Shown here piece by piece: positions 37,252-46,476 of a stretch of DNA of 64,000 nt. The notes beneath the pieces were generated by a model. The model made no database searches and was not told the DNA's origin. It was given only the letters and a program-made list of their open reading frames with translations. This DNA comes from Chryseobacterium sp. SSA4.19 (GTDB taxonomy: Bacteria; Bacteroidota; Bacteroidia; Flavobacteriales; Weeksellaceae), in assembly GCF_022601875.1 (NCBI RefSeq), contig NZ_JAKVIP010000006.1, positions 1-64,000 of the forward strand, given 5' to 3'. Both the position numbers and the translations under genes were made by a program. Position 1 is the stretch's first letter. Each line of letters starts with the position of its first letter.

Positions 37252-40200
37252 TGAATCAGGGAGCTTTACATTTTGACGCACTTCTTTCAGTGAATAACTT
37301 TGATCAGGGAATTACCAGGATCAAAAACAGTATTCGTGAAGCCTCAGGAGTAGCTCAAAAAGAAGCTCAGGTGATGGATTCCGCATTCCGTAATCTTGGA
37401 ACTGCAATTGGAGGGTATTTCACAGCGCAATCTTTATTCTCATTTACCAAAGAACTTATCAATGTAAGAGGCGAATTCCAGAAAACGGAAATCGCTTTTT
37501 CAACAATGCTAGGAAGTGGTGATAAGGCAAAGGTCTTGATGGGTCAGATGGTTGATCTAGCCGCAAAAACTCCATTCTCTTTAAAAGACGTTTCTGTTGG
37601 TGCGAAACAGTTACTCGCTTTCCAGGTTCCAGCAAAGGACCTCCTTGAAACTTTAACAAGAATCGGAAACATATCTGCAGGAGTTTCAGTTCCGATTGAT
37701 CGAATCATTCTAGCCTATGGCCAGGTAAAAGCAGCAGGAAGGCTTATGGGCACTGAGATGAGACAGTTTACGGAAGCCGGTATTCCGATGTATGCTGAAT
37801 TGGCCAAAGTACTTAAAACTGATGAAACTGCAATAAAAGGAATGATTGAAGCTGGTAAAGTAGGCTTTAAAGATGTTGAACAGGTAATTAAAAACCTTAC
37901 CAGTGAAGGAGGAATGTTTTTCGAGTTAATGGAAAAACAATCTACATCAATGTCCGGAAGGGTTTCCAATCTTGGAGATCAATGGGATCAGATGTTGAAC
38001 AAAATAGGTCAGGCAAATGAAGGAATTCTTTACGATGGCATTGAAGGTCTAACCCATTTGGTTGAGCACTATCAAGAGTTGTTTGAGATGATCAAAACGC
38101 TAGTGTTATCATATGGCGCCTATAAAGCTGCTATCATGGTAACCTCAGCAGCTCAATCTTTGGCTAACAAAACGCTTGCTACCGAAATAGGATATCTTTC
38201 TTTTTCCCAAAGAATGAAGTTGGGACGAGCAATTATAACCCAAAGACAAACCGCTGCGACACTTGCGGATGCTCAAGCTGAAAAAGCTTCATTATCTGCA
38301 AAATATGCAACGTTACAGGCAGAAATCTCAATTCTTGCTGTAAAAAAACAAAAGGCCGTAGCGTTAGGTATAGAAAAAACACAGGCAGTAGGAAATGCAC
38401 AGGTTCAGCTCGCTTTAGCTCAATCAGAACTTAGAGCGGTTCAAGCAAGTGGCACCGCCCGCGAAGTGTTAATTGCTACAAAAAACGTCGAGAAAGCACA
38501 AAACACGGTAATTGCTGCACAAGAATCAGCCTCTATCGCGAGAAAGGCTGCTTTGGCAGCTGGAACCAAGTTCTACACAGCTCAAAAAGGTTTGGAAACC
38601 GCTGCAACAGCATTATCAGCAGCTGCGGTTACTGTAGAAACTGCTGAAGAAGTGGCAAATGCTGCCGCAAAAACAGCGAATACAATAGCTACTCAAAGAT
38701 TGACAGTTGCACAATTGGCTCAAACGGTTGCAATGACAGCTGCTGCAAGGGCAGCTGCTTTCTTAAATGCAACGCTATTCGCAAACCCTTATGCTTTAGC
38801 TACTGCGTTGATAGTTGCTCTAGGTTATGCAATCTACAAGTATAATTCAGCTTTAACAGTTGCGGAGGAATCTCAAAAGAGAATGAATGAGGATGCTGCA
38901 AACCAAATCTCAACTATTACCGAACAAGAGGCTAAAATCAAATCATTAATAAAAGTTATAGAAGATAAAAATTCTTCCGAAGATGAAAGTTCTGCGGCAG
39001 TTAAGAGACTTCATCTTCTTACCAATGGTAGACTGGATCAACTGGATGCGGAAGCTGTAAAAACTGGGAAAGCTACAGGAATGATTCAGAAGTATATTGA
39101 AATGCTTAAGCTTGAAGCAGAGGCTAAAAGATATGTAAATGAATTGGGACGTCTTGAAACTGATACAGAAAATTTAAAGAATACAAGGAGTGATTTCGGT
39201 ATTGGTGATATGTGGGATGATTTTACTGATTTCGACAGTAGTTTCCAATGGTCATTGAAAGAACGTAAAAAAGAAAGAGTTGACAGGATAGTAAAAGATA
39301 AGGAAGCTGAGAAAAAAGAGATTCAGAAAAAACTGGATGATCTAGCTAAGCGAGGAGTAAATATTTCTGAAACAGAAATCAATGAAGATAAATCACCTGC
39401 AAAAAAAGGTTGGGCTGCTAAAATCAAGGCTCAAATCGATGAATTAGAATCGCAGCTTGATAGCGCACCAACTCAGGCTGCTTATAATAAGATAAAAGCA
39501 AAAATCAAAGTATTAAACGATCTTCTCAATCCAAAAAAAGAAAAACAGGAAGGGCAGATTGCTGAGATCCTGCCTTTAGGATCAATTAAGGAACTTCAAC
39601 AAAGAGCGTCTTTAATTTCTGATGCTATTGATGTAGCGATCAATGGTCAGGTTAGGCTTAGAAAATTAGATAAATTCGGCAAGGATAAAGACAAAAAAGG
39701 TAATCCTTTTTATACCGGTGAAATTATAAGTCTGGAAGAATCATATAAGCGTCGCGAATCCATTGAAATTCAAATCACCAAGCTGCAATATAAGTCTTTT
39801 CAGGAAAGGATAGATGAAGCAGAACGTCAATGGAATAATTACTACAAAATGTCTGAGTATTACGGTAAGGAAACTTCCGATGCTCAATATAAAGAACTGT
39901 TTAATGGTGCTCAGAATTATCTTGATTATTTAGAAAAGCAAGAACAAACACTAAGAGATAAACAATCTTCTGGAATTTTAACTGAGCAAGAGAAAAAAGA
40001 TATTCTTTTTCTTCAGCAAAAGATTTCCGAGCTTAATGGGACAGAAACTCCTTTTGAGAACTTTAAAAGAGGGATTGATGATGCTTTAAAAGCATTGCCT
40101 TCTTTGGTTGATCAGATTGATTTCTTGTCGGAAGCCGAATCTAATGCTTATGATAAAGCTGGCGGCAATACTGATTTCTTCCTTAAACAAAGAAAATATC

Positions 40201-42017
40201 TTCAGGATAAAAACAGAGACGCTGTCCAACAGGAGAAAGAACTTTATACATCATTTCTCCAGGAACAGCAAACGTTTGAAGAAAAGAAAACACAAATTCA
40301 ATCTAAGTATGAAGATTTTCGAAAAAAGATAAGTAAGGGAAATTTTTCCGACACTGAAAGACTACGATTGTTGGATTCAGCAGGCAAAGCCGAAGCGAAA
40401 GAATATAGAGAGGCCTTCATGTCTGTATTTGAAAAAACAGATTTATTCGAAAAAGCATTTGGAAATATCGATGCTTTAACCAAAAAGGAAATATCACAAT
40501 TACTTCCGCAACTTGAAAAAAAGATGCAGGAATTAATTGATTTAGGTGCGCCAACTGCCGAGGTAGAGGTTTTCAGAAAGAAAATTGAAGATTTAAAAAC
40601 TCTCACTTCAGGAAATAGTCCTTTTAAATCTCTTATTGCCAGCTTCAAGGAATTAAGAAAAAGAATTCGTGAAGGAACAGCTACGCAGGAAGATTTTAAC
40701 AGACTAAATCAACACATCCAAGAAACTAAATTTTATACAGATTTAGCTGTAAACTCTGCCAAAGAATTATCTGAAGCTTTAGGAATGGATGGGAAAGGTG
40801 GTCCATTTGAAAAATTTGCAAAAGATCTTACACAAACATTGGAAGGCTTAGTTAATGCGTTGGTAGGTTATTTCTCAGGGAATGTTCAGCAAATGGTTGG
40901 GGGGATTGCACAGATGGTTGTTGGTGTGGTAAAAATGTTGTCAACTGCTGGTGATGGACAAAAAGAGAAAGGAATTAGAGCTTGGAAGCAAGCGGTTGAT
41001 GATCTGAAGTTTGCGTATGAAGAATTGCAATTGATGATTGAGAAAACAGCTGGAGAAGGTCAAATCACCATGCAACGAGAACTTATCGCCAATCTAAAAG
41101 AACAACAGAGAATACTTGCTGATATGCGCTCTAAAGAGGCGTCAAAAAAGAAAGCGGATCAGGATAAAATATCAGGCTATACCCAGCAAATAGCTGATAT
41201 AAATATTCAGATTCAAAAAATAATCGATGATTTCCAGAAGTCTATAACCACATCTGATTTTAAAGACCTTTCTCAAAAGATAGCAGATGCTTTAATTGAT
41301 GCTTTTGGAAAAGGAGAAGACGCGGCTGCTTCATTTGAAAAAGTTGTTGATGATGTTATGCGTAACGCGGTTGCTAATGCTCTTAAGATTAAAATCCTTG
41401 AACCTGCCGTAAAGGATATGGTTGATAATCTTTACAAATCAATGGGATTTGGAGGTAATTCTGGAGCTACAATTGAGCAATCGGAATTACTTCAGAATTA
41501 TCAAAATCAAATCGATGATATAGATAAAAAACTTCCGAATGTAAATGCTATAACAGCCAGTAATTTAACTTCTTTAAAAAATGATCTTCTTGAAAAAATA
41601 AAGATTCTCAAGCAACAGATCGCAGCGAATTCCATGTCCGGATCCTTTGACGGACTAACTAAAGAAGAACGTGATAAGATAAAAGAATTGGGGCTTTCTG
41701 CAATGAATCAATATACATCTGCATTGCAACAATACGAAGACTTGTTTGGTGCAGCTTCTGAAAACGCCCAAGGCTTAAAAGGCGATATCAAAGGGATTAC
41801 AGAAAAGACAGCGGGCGCCTTGGAAGGTCAATTCAATGCAGTGCGTATTAATGTAGTTGAGATATTAAAAATCCATCAGGTAAATCAAAACGTCTTTAAA
41901 AATCAGCTGTTGACTTTAAGTCAGATCGAGGTAAACACACGAAACCTGGTACAAATCAGAAAAGATATATCAGAGATGAACTCAAAAATAAAACCGGGAC
42001 TCGCCGGCATACCATAA
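37251..42017 (+). CDS. Tape measure protein
   Basis: The product has 1588 residues, the longest in the window. The conserved head (about 60-200: FTKELINVRGEFQKTEIAFS, then GRLMGTEMRQFTEAGIPMY) is the TMP domain. Ala-rich coiled coils follow, with a hydrophobic segment NPYALATALIVALGYAIY at about 513-530, and more coiled coil to the end. It sets tail length and is ejected with the DNA. By the usual rule of about 0.15 nm per residue the tail would be over 200 nm, which is an inference. Confidence 0.9.
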   Translation: MNQGALHFDALLSVNNFDQGITRIKNSIREASGVAQKEAQVMDSAFRNLGTAIGGYFTAQSLFSFTKELINVRGEFQKTEIAFSTMLGSGDKAKVLMGQMVDLAAKTPFSLKDVSVGAKQLLAFQVPAKDLLETLTRIGNISAGVSVPIDRIILAYGQVKAAGRLMGTEMRQFTEAGIPMYAELAKVLKTDETAIKGMIEAGKVGFKDVEQVIKNLTSEGGMFFELMEKQSTSMSGRVSNLGDQWDQMLNKIGQANEGILYDGIEGLTHLVEHYQELFEMIKTLVLSYGAYKAAIMVTSAAQSLANKTLATEIGYLSFSQRMKLGRAIITQRQTAATLADAQAEKASLSAKYATLQAEISILAVKKQKAVALGIEKTQAVGNAQVQLALAQSELRAVQASGTAREVLIATKNVEKAQNTVIAAQESASIARKAALAAGTKFYTAQKGLETAATALSAAAVTVETAEEVANAAAKTANTIATQRLTVAQLAQTVAMTAAARAAAFLNATLFANPYALATALIVALGYAIYKYNSALTVAEESQKRMNEDAANQISTITEQEAKIKSLIKVIEDKNSSEDESSAAVKRLHLLTNGRLDQLDAEAVKTGKATGMIQKYIEMLKLEAEAKRYVNELGRLETDTENLKNTRSDFGIGDMWDDFTDFDSSFQWSLKERKKERVDRIVKDKEAEKKEIQKKLDDLAKRGVNISETEINEDKSPAKKGWAAKIKAQIDELESQLDSAPTQAAYNKIKAKIKVLNDLLNPKKEKQEGQIAEILPLGSIKELQQRASLISDAIDVAINGQVRLRKLDKFGKDKDKKGNPFYTGEIISLEESYKRRESIEIQITKLQYKSFQERIDEAERQWNNYYKMSEYYGKETSDAQYKELFNGAQNYLDYLEKQEQTLRDKQSSGILTEQEKKDILFLQQKISELNGTETPFENFKRGIDDALKALPSLVDQIDFLSEAESNAYDKAGGNTDFFLKQRKYLQDKNRDAVQQEKELYTSFLQEQQTFEEKKTQIQSKYEDFRKKISKGNFSDTERLRLLDSAGKAEAKEYREAFMSVFEKTDLFEKAFGNIDALTKKEISQLLPQLEKKMQELIDLGAPTAEVEVFRKKIEDLKTLTSGNSPFKSLIASFKELRKRIREGTATQEDFNRLNQHIQETKFYTDLAVNSAKELSEALGMDGKGGPFEKFAKDLTQTLEGLVNALVGYFSGNVQQMVGGIAQMVVGVVKMLSTAGDGQKEKGIRAWKQAVDDLKFAYEELQLMIEKTAGEGQITMQRELIANLKEQQRILADMRSKEASKKKADQDKISGYTQQIADINIQIQKIIDDFQKSITTSDFKDLSQKIADALIDAFGKGEDAAASFEKVVDDVMRNAVANALKIKILEPAVKDMVDNLYKSMGFGGNSGATIEQSELLQNYQNQIDDIDKKLPNVNAITASNLTSLKNDLLEKIKILKQQIAANSMSGSFDGLTKEERDKIKELGLSAMNQYTSALQQYEDLFGAASENAQGLKGDIKGITEKTAGALEGQFNAVRINVVEILKIHQVNQNVFKNQLLTLSQIEVNTRNLVQIRKDISEMNSKIKPGLAGIP

Positions 42018-42508
42018 TGGAGACAAAAGTAATATTAAACATAGCCAAAGAGAAAAAACTTTGTGGCCCATGGCAGGAAAAGATGAAGCAAGACTCTTCA
42101 TTACAAAACCTTTGTAAAATGTATTTCGATGGTGACGACTGGAGTATGGAAAACGATTTTCCGGCTCTGAATATTCTGAGGGAATTCAAAGGTAAATCAG
42201 ACATACACGGACTTCATACGGACTTTATTGGTACCAATAAGAATGAGCTCCAGACAGCTTATTTCGGTAATTCTGATGTGAGGCTATCATATGACGGGTT
42301 TTCGGTTGGAAAGGTGATTTTAAGACACAACACGAAGGCGAAGATTAATGTTAGAGATAATTCAATTGTATTTATCAACCTGCTGGATAATGCTGAGGTA
42401 CAAATAGAATGTTCGGGAAAAGCATGGGTATTTGTTTTCTGTTATGACAATCATAACGTGAAGAGCATTGGAAATGTAAAAGTTCAAACATCAACTTTTA
42501 AGAAATGA
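42017..42508 (+). CDS. Tail protein candidate
   Basis: The product has 163 residues. The C-terminal part is a regular series of short beta strands (VILRHNTKAKINVRDNSIVF, AEVQIECSGKAWVFVF), like a small beta-helix or jelly roll. It lies between tape measure and distal tail genes and overlaps both, so it is a tail tip component or assembly factor. The family is not recognised. Confidence 0.55.
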   Translation: METKVILNIAKEKKLCGPWQEKMKQDSSLQNLCKMYFDGDDWSMENDFPALNILREFKGKSDIHGLHTDFIGTNKNELQTAYFGNSDVRLSYDGFSVGKVILRHNTKAKINVRDNSIVFINLLDNAEVQIECSGKAWVFVFCYDNHNVKSIGNVKVQTSTFKK

Positions 42509-43524
42509 ATGAAGTAAAGTATTTAATCAATTATAAGGACTTTCGGGACTTCCGGGTTTACGTTTCTGACTCTATCGGGATCACTGATGGTTTGGAAAGA
42601 AAGCCTGTTCAGTCTTATGATTGGGCAGAATACCACGGAACTTCACCTTCTCTGACCAAACCACGGTATAAAGAGCGGAAAATTGAGTTAAAATGCTTTA
42701 TCGATGGAGAGAATTGGGAAGTGATGGTGATAAATTTTAATTCATTCAAAGATCAGTTTACAAGATCGGGAACTCAAAGAATTCATATTGTTCCATTTGA
42801 GCATACTGTTCTGCCTTATGAAATCTATATACAGGAAGAAATATCCCTGGAAAAGACATTCAGAAAGGGCCGGATGGTAGGTATTTTCTCGCTAAAACTG
42901 ATCGAGCCAAACCCGATTAAAAAGGTTCTGAAAACTTCTTTGGATTCTTTCATATTAAAATATAATTCAAAATCAGAAACAGAAATATTCCCGGGTGACG
43001 GAACAAAATTAACTGGCCGAGGTAATGTTAATTTTCTATTTCAATATTCAGAACCGAATTATCAAGCATCAGGAATTTCATTAGTTCAAAATAGCGCGGT
43101 AAACAATGAATATTATGAAGTATACACAATTCCAGCGGCACAAAACACATATCAGTTTTCTGTTAATATCACTCTTGCATCACCTAAAAACGTGACCCTT
43201 TATGTGATCGGCAGAAAGCCAGACAACACTTATAATTCAATAAAGTCCAGTTCAATCTTTGAAGCCGGCACCGGGATTAATTCGGTAAGTCTCACAGCTG
43301 AATTAGATATGAGCCAGTATACTAAGTTCTTTTACAAGGTTTTGGATTCAGACGGTCAGGAAATACCTGGTATTATCTACACCCTGCCAAAAATCGAAAC
43401 CGCTGAAGTAATTGGTAATTGGCAAAACATGCTCGGAAAAGAAAAGATCATCATTATCGCAGGTGATATTGATAAGGTTACAATATTGGAAACGCCTGCA
43501 GAAGTAATTTGGGAAAAAATATAA
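42505..43524 (+). CDS. Distal tail protein candidate
   Basis: The product has 339 residues. The N-terminal half (MNEVKYLINYKDFRDFRVYV, then KERKIELKCFIDGENWEVM) resembles Dit-like proteins, which form the ring linking tube and tip. The C-terminal half is a beta sandwich, possibly carbohydrate-binding (INSVSLTAELDMSQYTKFFY). Position after the tape measure agrees. Confidence 0.6.
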   Translation: MNEVKYLINYKDFRDFRVYVSDSIGITDGLERKPVQSYDWAEYHGTSPSLTKPRYKERKIELKCFIDGENWEVMVINFNSFKDQFTRSGTQRIHIVPFEHTVLPYEIYIQEEISLEKTFRKGRMVGIFSLKLIEPNPIKKVLKTSLDSFILKYNSKSETEIFPGDGTKLTGRGNVNFLFQYSEPNYQASGISLVQNSAVNNEYYEVYTIPAAQNTYQFSVNITLASPKNVTLYVIGRKPDNTYNSIKSSSIFEAGTGINSVSLTAELDMSQYTKFFYKVLDSDGQEIPGIIYTLPKIETAEVIGNWQNMLGKEKIIIIAGDIDKVTILETPAEVIWEKI

Positions 43525-43534
43525 AAAATAAACA

Positions 43535-44842
43535 ATGTCAGATCAAGTAATTATTAATATTTCAGACACAATTCCGCCAGAAAATTATGCTACAATAGAT
43601 AAGGGGGTGATGACAGGTTCTGTTTATACAAAAGAGCAGGATAATGCATGGAGAAAAGAGGTTGAAGAAAACACTAGTTCAGGAATTAGAGGAGTGGCAA
43701 AGCCTAGTGATACAATTACTACAACTGGTTTTTACCGAATGTTAGCAAATACAGCTGTAACATATACAAATTACTTAGATGTCAATAATACATCTATTGT
43801 AGTTACTGATGCAGATTTAAGTATAGTTAATGGAGTACAACGAAATGAAGTAATTATTGAAGTTTATAATGGGATTTCAGAAAAAAAGGTTTATGCAAAA
43901 GTTGGAGCTGATGGAGCAAATGGAACATCAACAATTCCGCAATGGTTGCCTGATAATTATTCTCCGAATGCAATGGTTGTAGACAATTTTATTCAGTACA
44001 TTGCACCTAATGGAGCGAGCGAAACAGATATTCCTGGAATTAGTGATAAGTGGGTTAAAATAAAAGCGGGGGTATCCGTAACTTCTATTGAAAAAACTAC
44101 TGGTAAAAACCTTGCAAACCCAGCTTTAAGAATTGTTGGCAGATGGATTAATTCATCGGGTGCCGAGGCTGTTTTGGCTAATTGGGAGATTATAAGAGAT
44201 GTGCCTGTAACTCCTTCTTCCCAAATTACAATTTCCGGCATTGACGTAACAGGCGTGACAAAATATGTGGTTTTTAAGGATATTAATAAAGCCATAATTT
44301 CTCCCCCGTCAGTATCGTTGAACCCTTCGCCTAAGACTATCGTGATACCAGCTAACTGCTATTTTATTTCCGCTTCGATAAAAAACACATCTAATGTGTC
44401 GGCAACGCAGTTACAGATCGAAGAAGGAAATATTGCAACCGCTTACGAACCTTACAAAGAAACAGAAATTATTAAAAAAATTGATGATAAAGATTTAATT
44501 GCTTCATATTTACCTGATTACGTAGCAGGAACTTATAAAAAAAATCAAATTTTTGTCTATCAAGCAAAAATATATAAATCATTAGTGAATGATAATACAT
44601 CATTACCTACAGATGTAACAAAATGGGTAAACATCGGAGGCGGCGCAGGAAATTCGTTTAATCAGGCATTAAATACTACAGATAATGTGCAGTTTGCTAA
44701 GGTTACAGCCAATGAATATGCGATACCCGGCACATTGAAAAAAGGCACATTAGCAACGCCACCAACAGGACTTGTATCAGGTGAGTATTGGCTAGATCAA
44801 ACAGATTCCACAGCAAACCCAATTTTAAGACAAAAGCAATAA
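43535..44842 (+). CDS. Tail fibre protein with carbohydrate-binding-like module
   Basis: The product has 435 residues. The N-terminus has low-complexity fibre-like sequence. Near residues 325-370, YLPDYVAGTYKKNQIFVYQA followed by YKSLVNDN and TKWVNIGG resembles the aromatic-rich CBM5/12 chitin-binding module found in phage fibres. The end, GLVSGEYWLDQTDSTANPIL, is typical of fibre caps. It probably contacts the host envelope. Confidence 0.65.
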   Translation: MSDQVIINISDTIPPENYATIDKGVMTGSVYTKEQDNAWRKEVEENTSSGIRGVAKPSDTITTTGFYRMLANTAVTYTNYLDVNNTSIVVTDADLSIVNGVQRNEVIIEVYNGISEKKVYAKVGADGANGTSTIPQWLPDNYSPNAMVVDNFIQYIAPNGASETDIPGISDKWVKIKAGVSVTSIEKTTGKNLANPALRIVGRWINSSGAEAVLANWEIIRDVPVTPSSQITISGIDVTGVTKYVVFKDINKAIISPPSVSLNPSPKTIVIPANCYFISASIKNTSNVSATQLQIEEGNIATAYEPYKETEIIKKIDDKDLIASYLPDYVAGTYKKNQIFVYQAKIYKSLVNDNTSLPTDVTKWVNIGGGAGNSFNQALNTTDNVQFAKVTANEYAIPGTLKKGTLATPPTGLVSGEYWLDQTDSTANPILRQKQ

Positions 44843-46476
44843 TGGGAAGAGTTTTAAACATACCGGGTAGATGGATTCCTGCATCCGATATTGTTGTAGG
44901 GGTGTTGATTGCTGATCACCGATATGGTGCGGAAGCGAGCGTATCAGTCAGCAATGACGCTTACCAAGATGCTTCTATGTTTTGGGGAGAAATGCTATTT
45001 TTTAAAAACAACCTGAAAGCCACTACCTTCATTAATGGAGACGAGGCTATATGGAGGGCTAAAACCGTAGACTTTGAAAAAACAGGTAAAATACAACACT
45101 CATTGTATCTAATGACTGATAAATGGGCAAATCCTATTACTGGCGTTTACGAAGTAATTCCAGATTACTATTCATCGACATGGACGGCATTGGGAGCGGC
45201 TGTTTTTACTGGAGCGGTTGCAGGGCAACCAAAACCAACAGGTTTAGACGGTAATGGCCAAACTATTACCGTTACTCGTTATCCGAATCACGGACAACAA
45301 ATGTATGATGTAAGTGGTGGAAGTTATGGTTATAATGTTGCCAATAATACTATAGGGCATTCTAATCTATCTGAATTTAATCAAATGCTGAATGTTACGA
45401 GAAACCCTGTAGAATTGGCCATAGGGCGGAAATTGATAACATTAGCATACCGCAATGGTATTTCTAATTCATGGACTATCGCCAAAAATAATTTTTTAGG
45501 TGGTAGAAATTCAGGCGGAAGAACATCGGGGGCAGCGTTAACAAGTTACGGATTTAAGCAGTCTGATAAATCCGTGAAATTAGGCGAATTTTTTTATTCA
45601 GATGCGCAAATTGCTGCAAATCCAAATTTAGGATGGACTTATACCCATCATTTAAATAGGCAAAGCACCGTCCAATACGAAGCATCATTAACGGCAGGAG
45701 GTGCAGGAAGCGACAACTATTTAACAGCACATAACAATTTTAAAGCCTATTTAACTACGTTAATAAACGGCAATGGGAGTTCTATAAAGAGCCTATTCAC
45801 ATCTTCTGGATGGTATCAGGAATTTAGCCATTGGGCTAATATGAAGAATGGCACAGGCTGGACAGGCACGAAAGGCGACATTAGAGCTTTGTACGAGGAT
45901 TATTTGTCTCATCTATCAAGCTTACTTAATGATCATTTTGTTTTTAAAGGCGGATATGATGAAATTGTCGGCTATCACACAAATAGAGATTCTGTTTTAA
46001 GGGTGGATTTGTATTCAATTTCAGGCGGATTAAAAATTAATCTGCGTAGAAATAGATTACCAATTGATGATTTAATAATATGTCCCATCACTGTAATTAT
46101 TGATTTTACAGGAACTTCTTTCGAAGGTAAGAATTTTAAACCGTCAAAAAATTGCATTGGTATTAGAAAGATTTCTACAAATGTTTATGCAATTGATTTA
46201 ACAGATAATTGCGAGATATTAGAAGACTCAACAGGCGTTTACTACGATTTCACAAAACCAACCGCAACCGCTGTTTTATCGGGAAATAATTTAACTATCA
46301 CCTCTAATATTATGACAAAAACAGTAGTTTACACAGTGGATGGAAACGGAATAGTTTCGGAAGTATCAAGAGATAATGAATTTGTAACCAGTCGTCATTT
46401 AACACTTTCAAATACTACAAATTTGAAAGTGGGATTTGTTTCGGCGGTTGGTGAGTCTATTCTAATTGAATTATAA
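44842..46476 (+). CDS. Putative receptor-binding or tail fibre protein
   Basis: The product has 544 residues from ATG at 44842, which overlaps the previous stop; the frame is open back to 44788. It has conserved-looking HH and H positions (GWTYTHHLNRQSTVQYEA, TAHNNFKAYL, GWYQEFSHWANM) that might mark a glycan-modifying enzyme, and a C-terminal beta domain. I cannot assign a family. Position among fibre genes makes host recognition likely. Confidence 0.5.
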   Translation: MGRVLNIPGRWIPASDIVVGVLIADHRYGAEASVSVSNDAYQDASMFWGEMLFFKNNLKATTFINGDEAIWRAKTVDFEKTGKIQHSLYLMTDKWANPITGVYEVIPDYYSSTWTALGAAVFTGAVAGQPKPTGLDGNGQTITVTRYPNHGQQMYDVSGGSYGYNVANNTIGHSNLSEFNQMLNVTRNPVELAIGRKLITLAYRNGISNSWTIAKNNFLGGRNSGGRTSGAALTSYGFKQSDKSVKLGEFFYSDAQIAANPNLGWTYTHHLNRQSTVQYEASLTAGGAGSDNYLTAHNNFKAYLTTLINGNGSSIKSLFTSSGWYQEFSHWANMKNGTGWTGTKGDIRALYEDYLSHLSSLLNDHFVFKGGYDEIVGYHTNRDSVLRVDLYSISGGLKINLRRNRLPIDDLIICPITVIIDFTGTSFEGKNFKPSKNCIGIRKISTNVYAIDLTDNCEILEDSTGVYYDFTKPTATAVLSGNNLTITSNIMTKTVVYTVDGNGIVSEVSRDNEFVTSRHLTLSNTTNLKVGFVSAVGESILIEL